A stretch of DNA of 64,000 nt from Parietichytrium sp. I65-24A (Eukaryota; Sar; Bigyra; Thraustochytrida; Thraustochytriidae), in assembly GCA_012862575.1 (NCBI GenBank), contig BLSF01000028.1:186001-250000 (forward strand). The letters run 5' to 3'. The translations under genes were made by a program, and so were the position numbers. Of the stretch, positions 47,891-58,132 are shown piece after piece. Each line of letters opens with the position of its first letter. The stretch's first letter is position 1. The notes under the pieces are model-generated. The model searched no databases. It was not told the DNA's origin and saw nothing but the letters and a program-made list of their open reading frames with translations.

Positions 47891-50200
47891 ATGAAGGTCG
47901 GCGCAGCAGCAATCCTCGCTGCCATGGTGGCATCTGTGCACGCTGATGTGTACATGCACAACCCTCGCGGAAGCAACAACCGCAACTGCAGAACCGACAA
48001 CAACAAGGAGCGCCGCAACGCTAACCGCCTGTTCGACTCCCAGAACAACGACAACGGTGGCTACTCTTGCCCTCGCGCATTTCCTTTTGACTGCTACGTC
48101 TACGTTGATGACGGTGGCGCTTTCAACAACTGCGTCAACCAGAACAACAATGCCAACAAGGACATGGTCAACAAGGATGGCACACTCGTCAACACAAATG
48201 CCATCAACACCGACATCATGACCTACTACTCTGGCTCGGAGCTCTCCCTGGAGTGGACCGCACAGCACGGTCTCGGAACCAACAGCGAGCTTCACAGTGA
48301 CGTCATCGTGCAGTATGCTTGTGAGGACACCTTGACTGACAACTGCGCAGCCGCAGCTGCTGGAACCTCTCCTTTCGTCGCTGCAGCCGGAACCACTTGC
48401 GGTCTTCGCGACGGAACCCCAGTTCGCAACAAGGACGGTAACAACGGACTCAATGCCGAGGCCACCAACACCATCCCTGACAATGCAAACAGGCAGGATG
48501 ACTACCGCTACGGCCGCCACGAGACCTTCGCATTCTACGACGAGTGCAAGAACCGTGCACGCAACGAAGGTCTCTTCATTGCTGACCAGGACCTCAACGG
48601 CAACGATGCCCGCTACACCCGCCAGAACCCTAACGGCAACAGGAACGGTCTCGAGTGCCCAGAGGAGTCCGAGTACTACCCATACTGGCATTACACGCCA
48701 TGGAAGGATGTGGCAGTCGTCACCAGCGACCTCTCCAAGTGCGCGCTCTACCAGACTGAGTCCGGAAACGTCAAGGCAAAGGGCCGCTGCGAATGCAATG
48801 GCAACTGCAATGGCAACGGCAACCAGCCAAACAACGCAGCTGACTGTGCCAAGGTCACTGGCGCGGAGTGGGTTATGGACCCAGCTCACGGAATCGCCCC
48901 ACCAGAGTGCGTGATCGGACAATACTCCCGCCAAAACCATCTCGGAAACACTGGCGCTGGCCCAAACAACCAGCAGTACAACTGGACCCTCCCAGAAGTG
49001 GCAACGGAGCAGACCTGTGTTCTCCGCATTCGCTACAACATGTCTTCGTACGACTTTGGCGATGTCTCCCGCAACGGAGACAGCACCTACAATGGCAACA
49101 ACTCCCCACTCAAGGACAACGACGAGAGCGAGGCACTCACCTACGTTCCAGTCCAGGGCATGGCTACCGGCGCAACCCTCAGCTTCACCATGAACACTGA
49201 CCAGGTGGCTCGCACCTTCCAGGACCGCTCGTACACCTTCAAGATCTTGCCAAAGCCTGCTGGACGCCGTCTCCAGGGAACCGCAGGAGAATGCGAGAAG
49301 ACCTACAACCTCAACGTTCGTGGCAAGCGCGGAAACATCGTGCAGACCTACCCAGCTGTTGAGTACGACTTTACCCCTGATCACCTTGTCGTCGAGCAGA
49401 ACGACTGCATCCACGTGCAGTGGACCGGATCCGACTACAACCCAAACCGCAACGGCAACAACGGTGAGGGTGGTCCATACGCAGCAAACAACCGCAACAA
49501 GGAAACCAAGTCTGATCGCAGCAACATTGTGCAGATGGACAACGCTGGCAACAACCAGCCGATCATGACCGCCGGCAACTTCAACCTGTTCAAGGGAGCA
49601 GACACTGCCACCTACCAGAAGCTCGCCTTCCTGGAACAGGATATCTCCGATACTTCCAATTGCTTGGACTTTGAGGCTCTTCAAGACAAATTCAACAACC
49701 GTGCTGAGCGTGAGGAGACCCACTTGAACTGCATGAAGCTTTCGGGTGTCAAGACCCCATACTTTGATGCTGGAATCATGTCCGTGGGTGCTGAGGGCGA
49801 CTACAAATATATGAGCACTCGCAACAACAACTTCTCCAACCGTGGCCAGAAGGGTGCCATCAAGGTCATTGCAAAGGGAACCAAGCCAACCGTTCTCCCA
49901 GACGGTTCCACCATCCCTGCAGGCGAGGACCCAGAGACCTACGTTGCCGGAGAGAGCTCCTCTTCCTCCAACGGAATGGCCATCGGAATCGCCGGAAGCG
50001 TTGTTGGAGTGCTTGCAATCGGAGCATTTGTCTACAGCCGCAAAAAGAACGCTGGCTCTGCAAAAACCCAGGAGCCTTACTCCGCGCAGCAGGGCGCAGT
50101 CAGCCCATACGGCGGACAAGGCTACCCTCAACAGCAGCAAGGCTACTCGCAGCAATCTGCCAACCCATACTATGGCAACAGCAACCAACAAAGGTATTAA
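47891..50200 (+). CDS. DD3-3-like secreted or surface glycoprotein
   Basis: An intronless 769-residue protein with a signal peptide (MKVGAAAILAAMVASVHA). The mature N-terminus, DVYMHNPRGSNNRNC followed by ANRLFDSQNNDNGGY, matches the start of the Dictyostelium DD3-3 family, which is also present in diatoms and oomycetes; so does YYSGSELSLEWTAQHGLG. The function of that family is unknown. The ectodomain is Asn/Gly/Cys-rich with several N-glycosylation sequons (NNSPL and NMSSY regions). Near 755 nt before the end is WTLPEVATEQTCVLRIRYNM, a conserved-looking core. Residues ~695-715 are a membrane helix (MAIGIAGSVVGVLAIGAFVY), followed by a short Gln/Gly/Tyr tail (YPQQQQGYSQQSANPYYGNS). Strong preference for C-ending codons suggests high expression. 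Probably a cell-surface or wall-associated protein. Confidence 0.8.
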   Translation: MKVGAAAILAAMVASVHADVYMHNPRGSNNRNCRTDNNKERRNANRLFDSQNNDNGGYSCPRAFPFDCYVYVDDGGAFNNCVNQNNNANKDMVNKDGTLVNTNAINTDIMTYYSGSELSLEWTAQHGLGTNSELHSDVIVQYACEDTLTDNCAAAAAGTSPFVAAAGTTCGLRDGTPVRNKDGNNGLNAEATNTIPDNANRQDDYRYGRHETFAFYDECKNRARNEGLFIADQDLNGNDARYTRQNPNGNRNGLECPEESEYYPYWHYTPWKDVAVVTSDLSKCALYQTESGNVKAKGRCECNGNCNGNGNQPNNAADCAKVTGAEWVMDPAHGIAPPECVIGQYSRQNHLGNTGAGPNNQQYNWTLPEVATEQTCVLRIRYNMSSYDFGDVSRNGDSTYNGNNSPLKDNDESEALTYVPVQGMATGATLSFTMNTDQVARTFQDRSYTFKILPKPAGRRLQGTAGECEKTYNLNVRGKRGNIVQTYPAVEYDFTPDHLVVEQNDCIHVQWTGSDYNPNRNGNNGEGGPYAANNRNKETKSDRSNIVQMDNAGNNQPIMTAGNFNLFKGADTATYQKLAFLEQDISDTSNCLDFEALQDKFNNRAEREETHLNCMKLSGVKTPYFDAGIMSVGAEGDYKYMSTRNNNFSNRGQKGAIKVIAKGTKPTVLPDGSTIPAGEDPETYVAGESSSSSNGMAIGIAGSVVGVLAIGAFVYSRKKNAGSAKTQEPYSAQQGAVSPYGGQGYPQQQQGYSQQSANPYYGNSNQQRY

Positions 50201-52009
50201 ATCAGTCAGTTACTTTTGTGGTCTCCGAACTGCTTGACAATGCGAGCTCAGTTCTCGCAATGCAAAAGAATGACCAACATTATATCAGCCAGCATCTCAT
50301 TGTGTAATACATCGACTTGGCATCGCGCTGGCCACAGATAGATCAATAGATAATGCAATCACATATTTTTATTCATAGTCCATCAGTTTCTCGCTCTCGA
50401 CTCTCCCTCCTCGTCCGTGACTGGATTCCACTTAAATTCCCGCTTGTCTGCCTTTCGCATGCACCTACTTTGCCACCGCGGAGAAAGTGCTCCAGAGGAT
50501 TCCTTTCCCGTGACCACCCACCGATCTAGAGCTTGCAAGAACCTGCATCATTACACCGGTCGATGATGTCTTTTCCGTGTCCAGCAACCGATCTTGAGCT
50601 TGAGAAAATCTGTATCTTACCCCATCGATCGAGCGTTTTGGCAAACACCCAGGGTTGATCTTAACGGCCCAGAACCCCGGCGATCCCTTCTGCGATGCAT
50701 CAGACGCGGTTTTAAACCTCCGGAGAGCATCCAGCGTCAGCGCAGAGGGAACGAAGTCCTCCGGACGTTTCCTTCCCGCGACGCAAGCACATGAGTTGAT
50801 TTGGGAACTCCAGAGCGCGATCAGCGCCAGTGCGAACTGAACCACATTGGAGCGTCTTCAGCGTCACGCATCTGCATTATGTTGCTTTTGAACATTTTTG
50901 CACGCGTGTTGCCACGATCGGGCACGTTGGGGCTTTGAACTTTTTTGTCAAAGCACAAAGGTTGTTTGATTTGCAGCGAGGTGTTTCTTAAACGGACTGT
51001 AGAAGAGAACTTGAACACCATAAATATTATGCGATAGCGGCGGCGATCTTGCTCTCTTGATTGAGAGTACACTTGGATATGTGAGTGCCTGGGTATGTTT
51101 TCCAGGGACACACGACATCTTCATTGCTGGAAAACTGATCTCGTGGCCAGATCTTACGTCTTCTTGTCCCCAGGCACCTCGACAACGTAGCCATTTGCGC
51201 TATCCACCCCTTGATCTCGACGCATCCACTCTGGTCGGAACTGCCACTCGCCAAGAAATCTACAGAGAATAATCCTGCGAACTAAAACGTTTTGTAACTC
51301 TACTGTAACCCATCTTTATATCGTCAATGCTGACTTCAATCTGCACCAAGCACATCCATGATCTGTGATCATTTCTTTCGCAGTGGAGCAGCTCACTCAC
51401 GAACTGCAAAACTAATCAACAAGTTAAGTTTCAGCAACGAGTGGATCGTGACTTATATTCGCTCCCAGATCGTGATGCCGATCAACTTCTCCAAACATCT
51501 CCAAACTCGAAATCTAAACCCACACACAAATTACACACTAGAGCACATGGAGACGAGAAGCCTACGGCCACATCTGTCTGCCAACCTAATTCACCGGGAG
51601 CCAGGGACAAACACTTCCAGAATCTCAATCAGTGTCAGCTCCAGTGTAAAAGCTAGCACACACCCATTTTTGACCCTATGCTAACTTACTTTTCCTTTGT
51701 TTCTCAAGTATTCGCTGTCAGCTGTCACTAGTTAAACCCCGAAAGTGTGTCAGTGAACCAACATAAAAGACCATAACAGTACCAGTACACGAGATGGAGG
51801 TCGGAAGAGAGCAGTGTACGCCATACTATGGAAAAGGTTGGGCGAAGCGGGTAAGGTCCAATGTGGAAAAGAGGAGTGTGCCGTGAAGCTCGAGTTCGAA
51901 AGAAACGTGTTGGAATGGAAAAACATTGTTGCCAAATTGCACTTGTGAACAAAAGTCGTGAATAGGAAAGACAGTGTTTACTGAAGCTAGTCTCTACACA
52001 ACCCATCCA
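50201..52009. other. Intergenic region with a small duplication and doubtful ORFs
   Basis: It lies between the DD3-3-like gene and the convergent TMEM175 gene. On the minus strand at 50465-50845 an ORF has mildly coding-like composition and could be spliced (donor GGG|GTAAGA near 50630, acceptor GATGCAG near 50550), but it has no ATG and no recognisable domain. I leave it uncalled as a gene. The rest is featureless. Confidence 0.35.
50500..50623. repeat. 67-bp imperfect tandem duplication
   Basis: The segment around CCGATCTAGAGCTTGCAAGA (50521) recurs around CCGATCTTGAGCTTGAGAAA (50588), with shared flanks (TTTCCCGTG/TTTTCCGTG). On the minus strand both copies can read SSRSV-GHGK, but in different frames. 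Probably a local duplication. Confidence 0.7.
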
Positions 52010-53665
52010 TCACCAAAGTGGGCCGAGCACAATTCGGAGGATCGCAACCAAGACAGGAAGGACGGTCGCTGGGAACAGCAGAACTCTGTTCTCGCCGGAA
52101 CTTGTCAAAATCAAGCCGAGGAGTGACAGTGCCGGGATCATGGAGAACTTTACCCATTGATAGCTAGCAAGCTTCAGACGCGATTTGATATAGTGGTGGC
52201 AAAGGATGCCCAACAAACAACTGGATGCAAAAAAGAGCACAAGACAGGCAAACACCGAGGCCGTGGAGGCGGCCTCTTCGTCCAGTTTGAGCTTCTCGCT
52301 TGGACGAAATGGATCGATCTTGTGTTTTGTCACGGGCTTGATTGCATAATCCGTTACCAAGTCGAACGTAAAGGGAAGCAACGAAACGCAGATGCAAAAG
52401 TGCAGATTCAATGTCCGTGTCCACATGTCTCCGCATGAAGCAGTAGGAATTATTCTGTTGAACAGACTGTGATGCAGAGTCCACAAAATGTTGATTACAA
52501 CAAAGCAGCTCACATACGCAAGAACCAGCCTACAACATTGCAAAATATGTGAGCATACACCAACATTTATTTCGATTTCGACGATGAGAGGTCCGACAAG
52601 ACCAGAAAAAGAAAAGACTTACCAGTTCCGCCGCTCTCCTGCTTCGGAGTCGTCGTACTTGCACGACTCCTCAAGCAAGTACGACAATGAAGGGCGACAA
52701 CCTTCGGACCAGTGCAGAACGCATTCTTCAAAACTGCCGAGGTCTTTGCACGCTGGAATGGGCTGGATGTCCAAGACGATGAGCGTGGCCGAAATGGCCA
52801 ACACCCCGTCAGTGAAGGTCTCGATTCTTTTGCGGAAAGCTTCCCTAAACTCCATATTGTCTGCGTCAACAGACAATAAGCTAGCTGGGGATTCTGCGTT
52901 CGAAGGGGAAAGCGCTTCGCGCTCTTGCTGTCGCTCTATTCTTTGACTAAACCTCTGGACATCTTCTTCGCGAGAGAATCTGCGATGAAAGTATCCCAGC
53001 GTGGGCAAAATCAGAATATAAAACAGGACGCCATAAGCTGGAGCCCAATAGCTGAGAACAAATGCTGCCAACGCAATAAGAAATACGCAGATTGCCTCAT
53101 ACAGATAGATCTTGGAGTACCAGGAGAACCGGACGTACAAGGCGATGAGCTGGAAGACTAAATGGGCTGCGGTAATCAGGAATACGTTGCCGTACAAGAG
53201 CTGCACGTAGTTCTGTTTGGTTTCCGCTTCCCCGCCTGACGCAGAGTCAGCATTCGCAGCAGTTGCCGTGGTGAATGGGAGCAGACTCACCGCAAGGAGC
53301 TCGAGCCAGTTCGCGTACACCAAAACGGTATTGCCGTTCTCAATCCCCCTGAATCCGCGGCCATGCCAGACAAACACCAAGAACACGACAAAGAATGCGA
53401 CCCAACATATAATAAAGGCCTGAATGCGATAAGGCGAGGTGAGAACCTCAAAAAGAGTTGTTTTCGTGAGAAGCGTCTCCCTCTTGGCGCTCTCATTCAC
53501 TTTCATCAACGGCACCACCAGCACTGTGGCCACAATGCTCAGCACCGCATCCGAGTAGGCTTGCACGCGCTCCATCCCCAGCGAGTGCCCCATGATGCCT
53601 CGCAAGCTGAAAAGCTCTCGCCATCCTTCCGAGGCACCATCACCCACGCTGCGCTCGTCTTCCAT
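52010..53665 (-). CDS. TMEM175-type lysosomal potassium channel
   Basis: Two exons, 52623-53665 and 52010-52529. The GTAAGT...TTGTAG intron splits the Trp codon of ERRNWLVLAYVSCF, and the total is 520 residues. The two-repeat architecture of TMEM175 is visible. Repeat I starts RVQAYSDAVLSIVATVLVVP and repeat II RIETFTDGVLAISATLIVLD. These correspond to the RxxxFSD helix that builds the K+ filter-like constriction; the motif reads YSD and FTD here. Each repeat has about six TM helices, and the linker (~210-260) is charged. In animals the channel conducts K+ and protons across endo-lysosomal membranes. Repeat II continues into the second exon with ILWTLHHSLF and SLLPFTFDLVTDY. The start ATG at 53665 is the first in frame. 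Confidence 0.87.
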
Positions 53666-54900
53666 GCCCCTTTTCCACTTGGCTCACCTGCTTGGGTGTC
53701 CCATAGATCGCCACACGTGACCAATGGTCCTGCCCTAGTGTGTCTGTGTCTGTTTAAGCTGTTTAGTCTGTTTGTTCGTTCTCCTCTTCGATGTTCAGTT
53801 AGTTCAGTTGTTTGCAACTTGACAAAAAGTTGAACCAACTTATCCCAACTTTGTCGAAGAGCAACTTGAAGAGAGAAAGAAGAGAAAGCGTCTCCGTGAG
53901 CGAATATAGTTTGTAAATAGTTGGATATCTTGATAGTGGTAGATACGATTCGAGCGGAACGCAATTTTCAAGACGAGAGGCTGCCAAGTCCTATGTGGGA
54001 AATAAGCGCGAGGCTAGAGTCGCAGTGCGGGCGGGCTTCTTAGAGCAATGGAACTTGTTTTTCGAGATTGTTTCGAAAATGTTCGCAGAAATGTGAATTG
54101 AAATTTCAGAATTCAGAATTCAGTTCGTGGCAAGAAAAGCATGCACTGCGTAGTCCCAGTACTCGATTACTCGTAATTTTTAATCTGCAGTCTTCTGTTT
54201 TGACAGAGTTCTGTTTCTTTCATTCTCAAGAGTATTGCGCCATCGCTCTCGCTTTTCCCGTTTCCTTACACTCTGTTTGAGCTAATATAAGAGTATTTAG
54301 TAGCTAGAATATCCCTTCGTTCACGTTGGTAATCCTCTCTAGCTACGAGGTAGTGCTCTTAGTTTAACTCATATCACCTGCTAGCGATGGACTAACCAAA
54401 ATTGTAAAAAAGTTCTTTACCACCATCTGACACCTTCCTATGGCGTGTCGGTAGGTTTCCGCGCCTCACATTCTCAACATTCTCACGTCTTAGAGAGTCT
54501 ACTAAACGCAGCTACCCAAAAAGGCATAACTCCCTACCAACCCTACCAACACATAATACCCCGAAGTAGTGGAAGTGGTACCTTACCCTATATAATAATC
54601 CCAAGGTAACAGTCCACGCTATTCCCAGCCTTAATCCGTGAATAAGCCAAGCAAAGCAGGGAATGAAAGGATAAGAAATCAGGCAGCACTTGGTTAACGC
54701 CAAGCGCTAGCTCCCCCACCACTCTCCCCTTAGGCCCAACCAGGCGCATCAGCTAACCTTATAGTAGAGTGTTATGCGCGCTTACGCCACCAGATCATCG
54801 GGAGTGCTACCGCGACGCGTAGGAGAGGGTAGGCGGCGAGGATAAGGAAAAGGAGATCATATCATAATTATCATGATTATCATGATGAAAGGAGATGAAA

Positions 54901-54936
<36 letters not shown>

Positions 54937-55069
54937 GAGATAGATAGAAGAAGAAGAAGAAGAAGAAGAAAGAGGCAGATAGATAGATAGAGAGAGGGAG
55001 AGAGAGGGACAGAGGCAGAGAGAGAGAGAGAGAAGAGAGAGAAGAGAGAGAGAGAGAGAGGGAAGGCGG
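53666..55069. other. Intergenic between divergent genes, no gene seen
   Basis: It holds the promoters of TMEM175 and alanyl-tRNA synthetase. The stretch 54360-54840 is rich in ACC/CCT short motifs without recognisable coding or RNA structure. A long purine tract fills 54899-55069. Confidence 0.5.
54899..55069 (+). promoter_or_regulatory. Long (GA)n/(GAA)n purine leader before alanyl-tRNA synthetase
   Basis: About 170 bp in which nearly every base on the coding strand is A or G, apart from GATA units. It comprises (GA)n, (GAA)n at 54947-54970 and GATA at 54980-54993, and runs up to the ATG at 55070. It is the longest of the purine leaders in the window. Possible roles are nucleosome exclusion or a GAGA-type binding site; this is inference. 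Confidence 0.45.
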
Positions 55070-58000
55070 ATGGAGGATCGAGTGCGAGAGTTGGAAGCGC
55101 AAGTGAGTGAACTGCGTTCTCAGTTGGCAGCAAAGGACGCGGAGATCAAAGACCTTAGGAGAGAAGTCCCGTTGGGAGTTGGGAACAAAGGTCTGCGGCT
55201 GGGGTTGGACGAGCGCAGGATGGCGACAGAGGACAACGGAGAGCAGTGGCCGGCGTACCTTGTGCGCGACACTTTCATCAAGTTTTTTGAGGAAAAGTGC
55301 GGGCACAAGTTCTGGCGCAGTAGTCCGGTGGTCCCGCACAGCGACCCAACTTTGCTTTTTACGAATGCTGGCATGAATCAGTTCAAGCCGCTGTTCCTTG
55401 GACAGGCGGACCCCAACTTGGAAATTTCGAAACTCAAGCGCGCGGTCAACACGCAAAAGTGCATTCGCGCGGGCGGCAAGCACAATGACTTGGAGGATGT
55501 GGGCAAGGATGTGTACCATCACACCTTCTTTGAGATGTTGGGTAACTGGAGTTTTGGAGACTACTTCAAGAAGGAGGCAATCGACTGGGCATGGGAGCTG
55601 CTGACCGAGGTCTTCAAGCTTGATCCTGACCGTATTTACATCACCTACTTTGAGGGCAACGAAGCCGTGCCGGCTGATAACGAGGCCCGCGAGCTTTGGC
55701 TTCGCCACGTGCCAGAGAGCCGCGTACTTCCTTTCGACGCCAAGGACAACTTTTGGGAGATGGGAGATACTGGTCCGTGCGGTCCGTGCAGCGAGATCCA
55801 TTACGACAGAATCGGTGGCCGCGACGCTGCCAGCCTGGTGAATATGGATGACCCGAACGTTGTGGAGATCTGGAACTTGGTTTTTATCCAGTTCAACAGG
55901 AAGCCTGACGGCTCTTTGGAGAAACTCCCAGCCTGCCATGTGGACACCGGTATGGGCTTTGAGCGCCTCACCTCCGCTCTGCAGAACAAGATGTCCAACT
56001 ATGACACCGATGTGTTCACACCCATCTTCAAGGCCATTGAGTCTTACGCAGACGTGCACGCATACACCGGCAAGGTCGGCGCCGAAGATGAGGGCAATGT
56101 GGACATGGCCTACCGCGTTGTGGCTGATCACATCCGCACTTTGTCATGCGCAATCGCCGATGGTGCGTTCCCAAGTAACGAAGGCCGTGGCTACGTTTTG
56201 CGCCGCATTCTGCGCCGTGCTGTCCGCTACGGACAGGAAGTCCTCAAGATGCCGCAGGGGTCTTTCTCAAAGCTCGTTGCGGTTCTCGTGCGCCATCTGA
56301 GCACCGCGTTCCCTGAGCTTACCGAGAAGGAGTCCTTGATCTACGAAGTCATCCTCGATGAGGAGGAGACCTTTGCTCGCACTCTCAAGCGCGGAACCGA
56401 AAAGTTCGAGAAGGAGTGCGCCAAGCTCACCGAAGCTGGCAAGAAGGTTGTGCCAGGTTCCCTCTCCTTCTTCCTCTACGAAGCAATGGGCTTCCCTTAT
56501 GACCTTACCGAACTCATGGCCGCCGAGCGCGGCATGGTGATGGACAAGGAGGGATTCGATACCAAGTTGGCCCAGCACGTTGAGCGCTCGAGAAACGCTC
56601 GCAAGGTTGCATCCGGCGGAGAGGAGATCCGCAAATTGGAAGCCAAGGAGACTTCCTACCTCGAGGACGACCTCAAGCTTGTCCCAACCGATCACAGCAC
56701 CGTTTACACGTGGCACAAGGATCTCCCTGGTGTGACTCTCCAGGCAATTTTCGATGGCGAGAATTTTGTCGAGAGCGTTGAGCTCTCCGCCGATGGCTCT
56801 GGCAAACAGTATGGCTTTGTGTTGGACCAGTCCAACTTTTACTATGAGTCAGGCGGCCAGATCGCAGACACTGGTCTGCTGTTGCTCGAGTCCGATCCTA
56901 GCTTGGTCGTTGCCGTGTCCAACTGCCAGTCCTCCAAAGGCTTCATTGTCCACACTGGCGTGGTAGAGCGCAGAGAGGACGAGGAGAACAAGGCATCCGC
57001 CACAACCCTCAAGCTCGGCGACAAGCTCACCTGCAAGGTTGACTACGAGCGCCGCGGAGACCTTGCCAAGAACCACTCCTCCACTCACATGCTCAACTTT
57101 GCTCTCCGCAAGGCCGTTGCTCCTGACGTCGATCAGAAAGGATCCCTTGTCACCGACGAGAAGCTTCGCTTTGATTTCAACTCTACAAAGGCAGTGCCTC
57201 TTGAGAAGCTTATTGAGGTGGAGAAGATTGTTCGCGCAAAGATCCGCGAATCCTTGCCAGTGCACACAAAGGTTGTCCCTCTTGCCGATGCCCGCCGCAT
57301 CAACTCCCTCCGCGCCGTGTTCGGAGAGACCTACCCCGACCCAGTCCGCGTGGTTGCCATCGGACCAACCGTCGACGATGTCGTAGCTGACCCACTCAAC
57401 GAAAAGTGGCAGGACTACTCCATCGAGCTGTGTGGAGGTACCCATCTGACCAAGAGCAGCGAAGCTCGCGCCTTTTCGCTAGTTTCCGAGGGCGCTCTTG
57501 CCAAGGGCATTCGCCGTGTGATCTGCTTGACCGGCGATGCTGCTTTCAAGGCCGCTTCGGACGCCGAGGCCCTCCGTGCGCGCCTCGACAACACTGCTTC
57601 CCTTACCGGAAAGGCTCTTCTCACAGAGCAGAAGGCTCTCCAGAGGGACCTTGACGAGGCCGTGATCAGTGTCTCCGACAAGCATGAGATCCAAATGGAG
57701 GTGGAGAAGCTCGCTCGCAAGCTGATTCAGCTCCAAAAGGAGGAAATTGCTGCTGCTTCCGAGAAGGCCATGCAGGTCGTTACTGACGCTGCTTCTAATG
57801 GAGCAAAATACGTTGTGTATGCTGTGCCTGAGAGTGGCTCCTTTGTGTCCAAGCTTGGTGGAGAGTTGACCAAGAAGACCAAGAAGACACCAATCTCCAT
57901 TTTTCTCGTGCAGGGAGACGATGAGGACAACACAGTGCACTTCTTCGCTTGCGTGCCAAAGAGCGAAACTGCTGCTCTATCGGCCCAGCATTGGGTTGAG

Positions 58001-58132
58001 AGCGCTGGAGAGCCTTGCGGCGTCAAGGGAGGTGGCAGCCCTGCCATGTTCAACGGCAAGGGCAGCGGTATGGCTTCCATTCAAGGATGCGTTGAGCTTG
58101 CCCAACAAATCGCCTCCACTGCCTTCAACTAA
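55070..58132 (+). CDS. Alanyl-tRNA synthetase with N-terminal coiled-coil extension
   Basis: An intronless 1020-residue protein. The class II catalytic core begins at ~residue 57 (WPAYLVRDTFIKFFEEKCGH) with SSPVVPHSDPTLLFTNAGMN, RAVNTQKCIRAGGKHNDLED, HHTFFEMLGNWSFGDYF and GPCGPCSEIHYD. The editing domain has the zinc ligands HSSTH (HxxxH) and CGGTH. The C-Ala domain ends with GGGSPAMFNGKGSG. It charges tRNA-Ala and clears mischarged Ser/Gly. The first ~50 residues are unusual: a short heptad-like segment (VRELEAQVSELRSQLAAKDA) precedes a second ATG at 55220 (MATEDNGEQWPAYL) that matches normal family starts. Two starts could give two isoforms, but the extension does not look like a mitochondrial presequence. 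C-ending codons suggest high expression. Confidence 0.95.
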   Translation: MEDRVRELEAQVSELRSQLAAKDAEIKDLRREVPLGVGNKGLRLGLDERRMATEDNGEQWPAYLVRDTFIKFFEEKCGHKFWRSSPVVPHSDPTLLFTNAGMNQFKPLFLGQADPNLEISKLKRAVNTQKCIRAGGKHNDLEDVGKDVYHHTFFEMLGNWSFGDYFKKEAIDWAWELLTEVFKLDPDRIYITYFEGNEAVPADNEARELWLRHVPESRVLPFDAKDNFWEMGDTGPCGPCSEIHYDRIGGRDAASLVNMDDPNVVEIWNLVFIQFNRKPDGSLEKLPACHVDTGMGFERLTSALQNKMSNYDTDVFTPIFKAIESYADVHAYTGKVGAEDEGNVDMAYRVVADHIRTLSCAIADGAFPSNEGRGYVLRRILRRAVRYGQEVLKMPQGSFSKLVAVLVRHLSTAFPELTEKESLIYEVILDEEETFARTLKRGTEKFEKECAKLTEAGKKVVPGSLSFFLYEAMGFPYDLTELMAAERGMVMDKEGFDTKLAQHVERSRNARKVASGGEEIRKLEAKETSYLEDDLKLVPTDHSTVYTWHKDLPGVTLQAIFDGENFVESVELSADGSGKQYGFVLDQSNFYYESGGQIADTGLLLLESDPSLVVAVSNCQSSKGFIVHTGVVERREDEENKASATTLKLGDKLTCKVDYERRGDLAKNHSSTHMLNFALRKAVAPDVDQKGSLVTDEKLRFDFNSTKAVPLEKLIEVEKIVRAKIRESLPVHTKVVPLADARRINSLRAVFGETYPDPVRVVAIGPTVDDVVADPLNEKWQDYSIELCGGTHLTKSSEARAFSLVSEGALAKGIRRVICLTGDAAFKAASDAEALRARLDNTASLTGKALLTEQKALQRDLDEAVISVSDKHEIQMEVEKLARKLIQLQKEEIAAASEKAMQVVTDAASNGAKYVVYAVPESGSFVSKLGGELTKKTKKTPISIFLVQGDDEDNTVHFFACVPKSETAALSAQHWVESAGEPCGVKGGGSPAMFNGKGSGMASIQGCVELAQQIASTAFN

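Noticed and set aside
47738-50191. 817-codon antisense ORF overlapping the DD3-3-like gene
   Set aside because: It mirrors the sense gene exactly. Strong use of AAC, GCC and similar codons in the sense strand removes stops from the antisense frame. Its translation is Val/Leu-rich with no domain.
51027-51225. Possible 55-residue two-exon minus-strand peptide (MRRDQGVDSANGYVVEV...)
   Set aside because: The intron it needs would be only 31 nt, shorter than any other intron in the window, and the product has no recognisable family.
55070-55220. N-terminal extension of alanyl-tRNA synthetase as a mitochondrial presequence
   Set aside because: It contains as many acidic as basic residues and a heptad pattern, unlike a targeting peptide.
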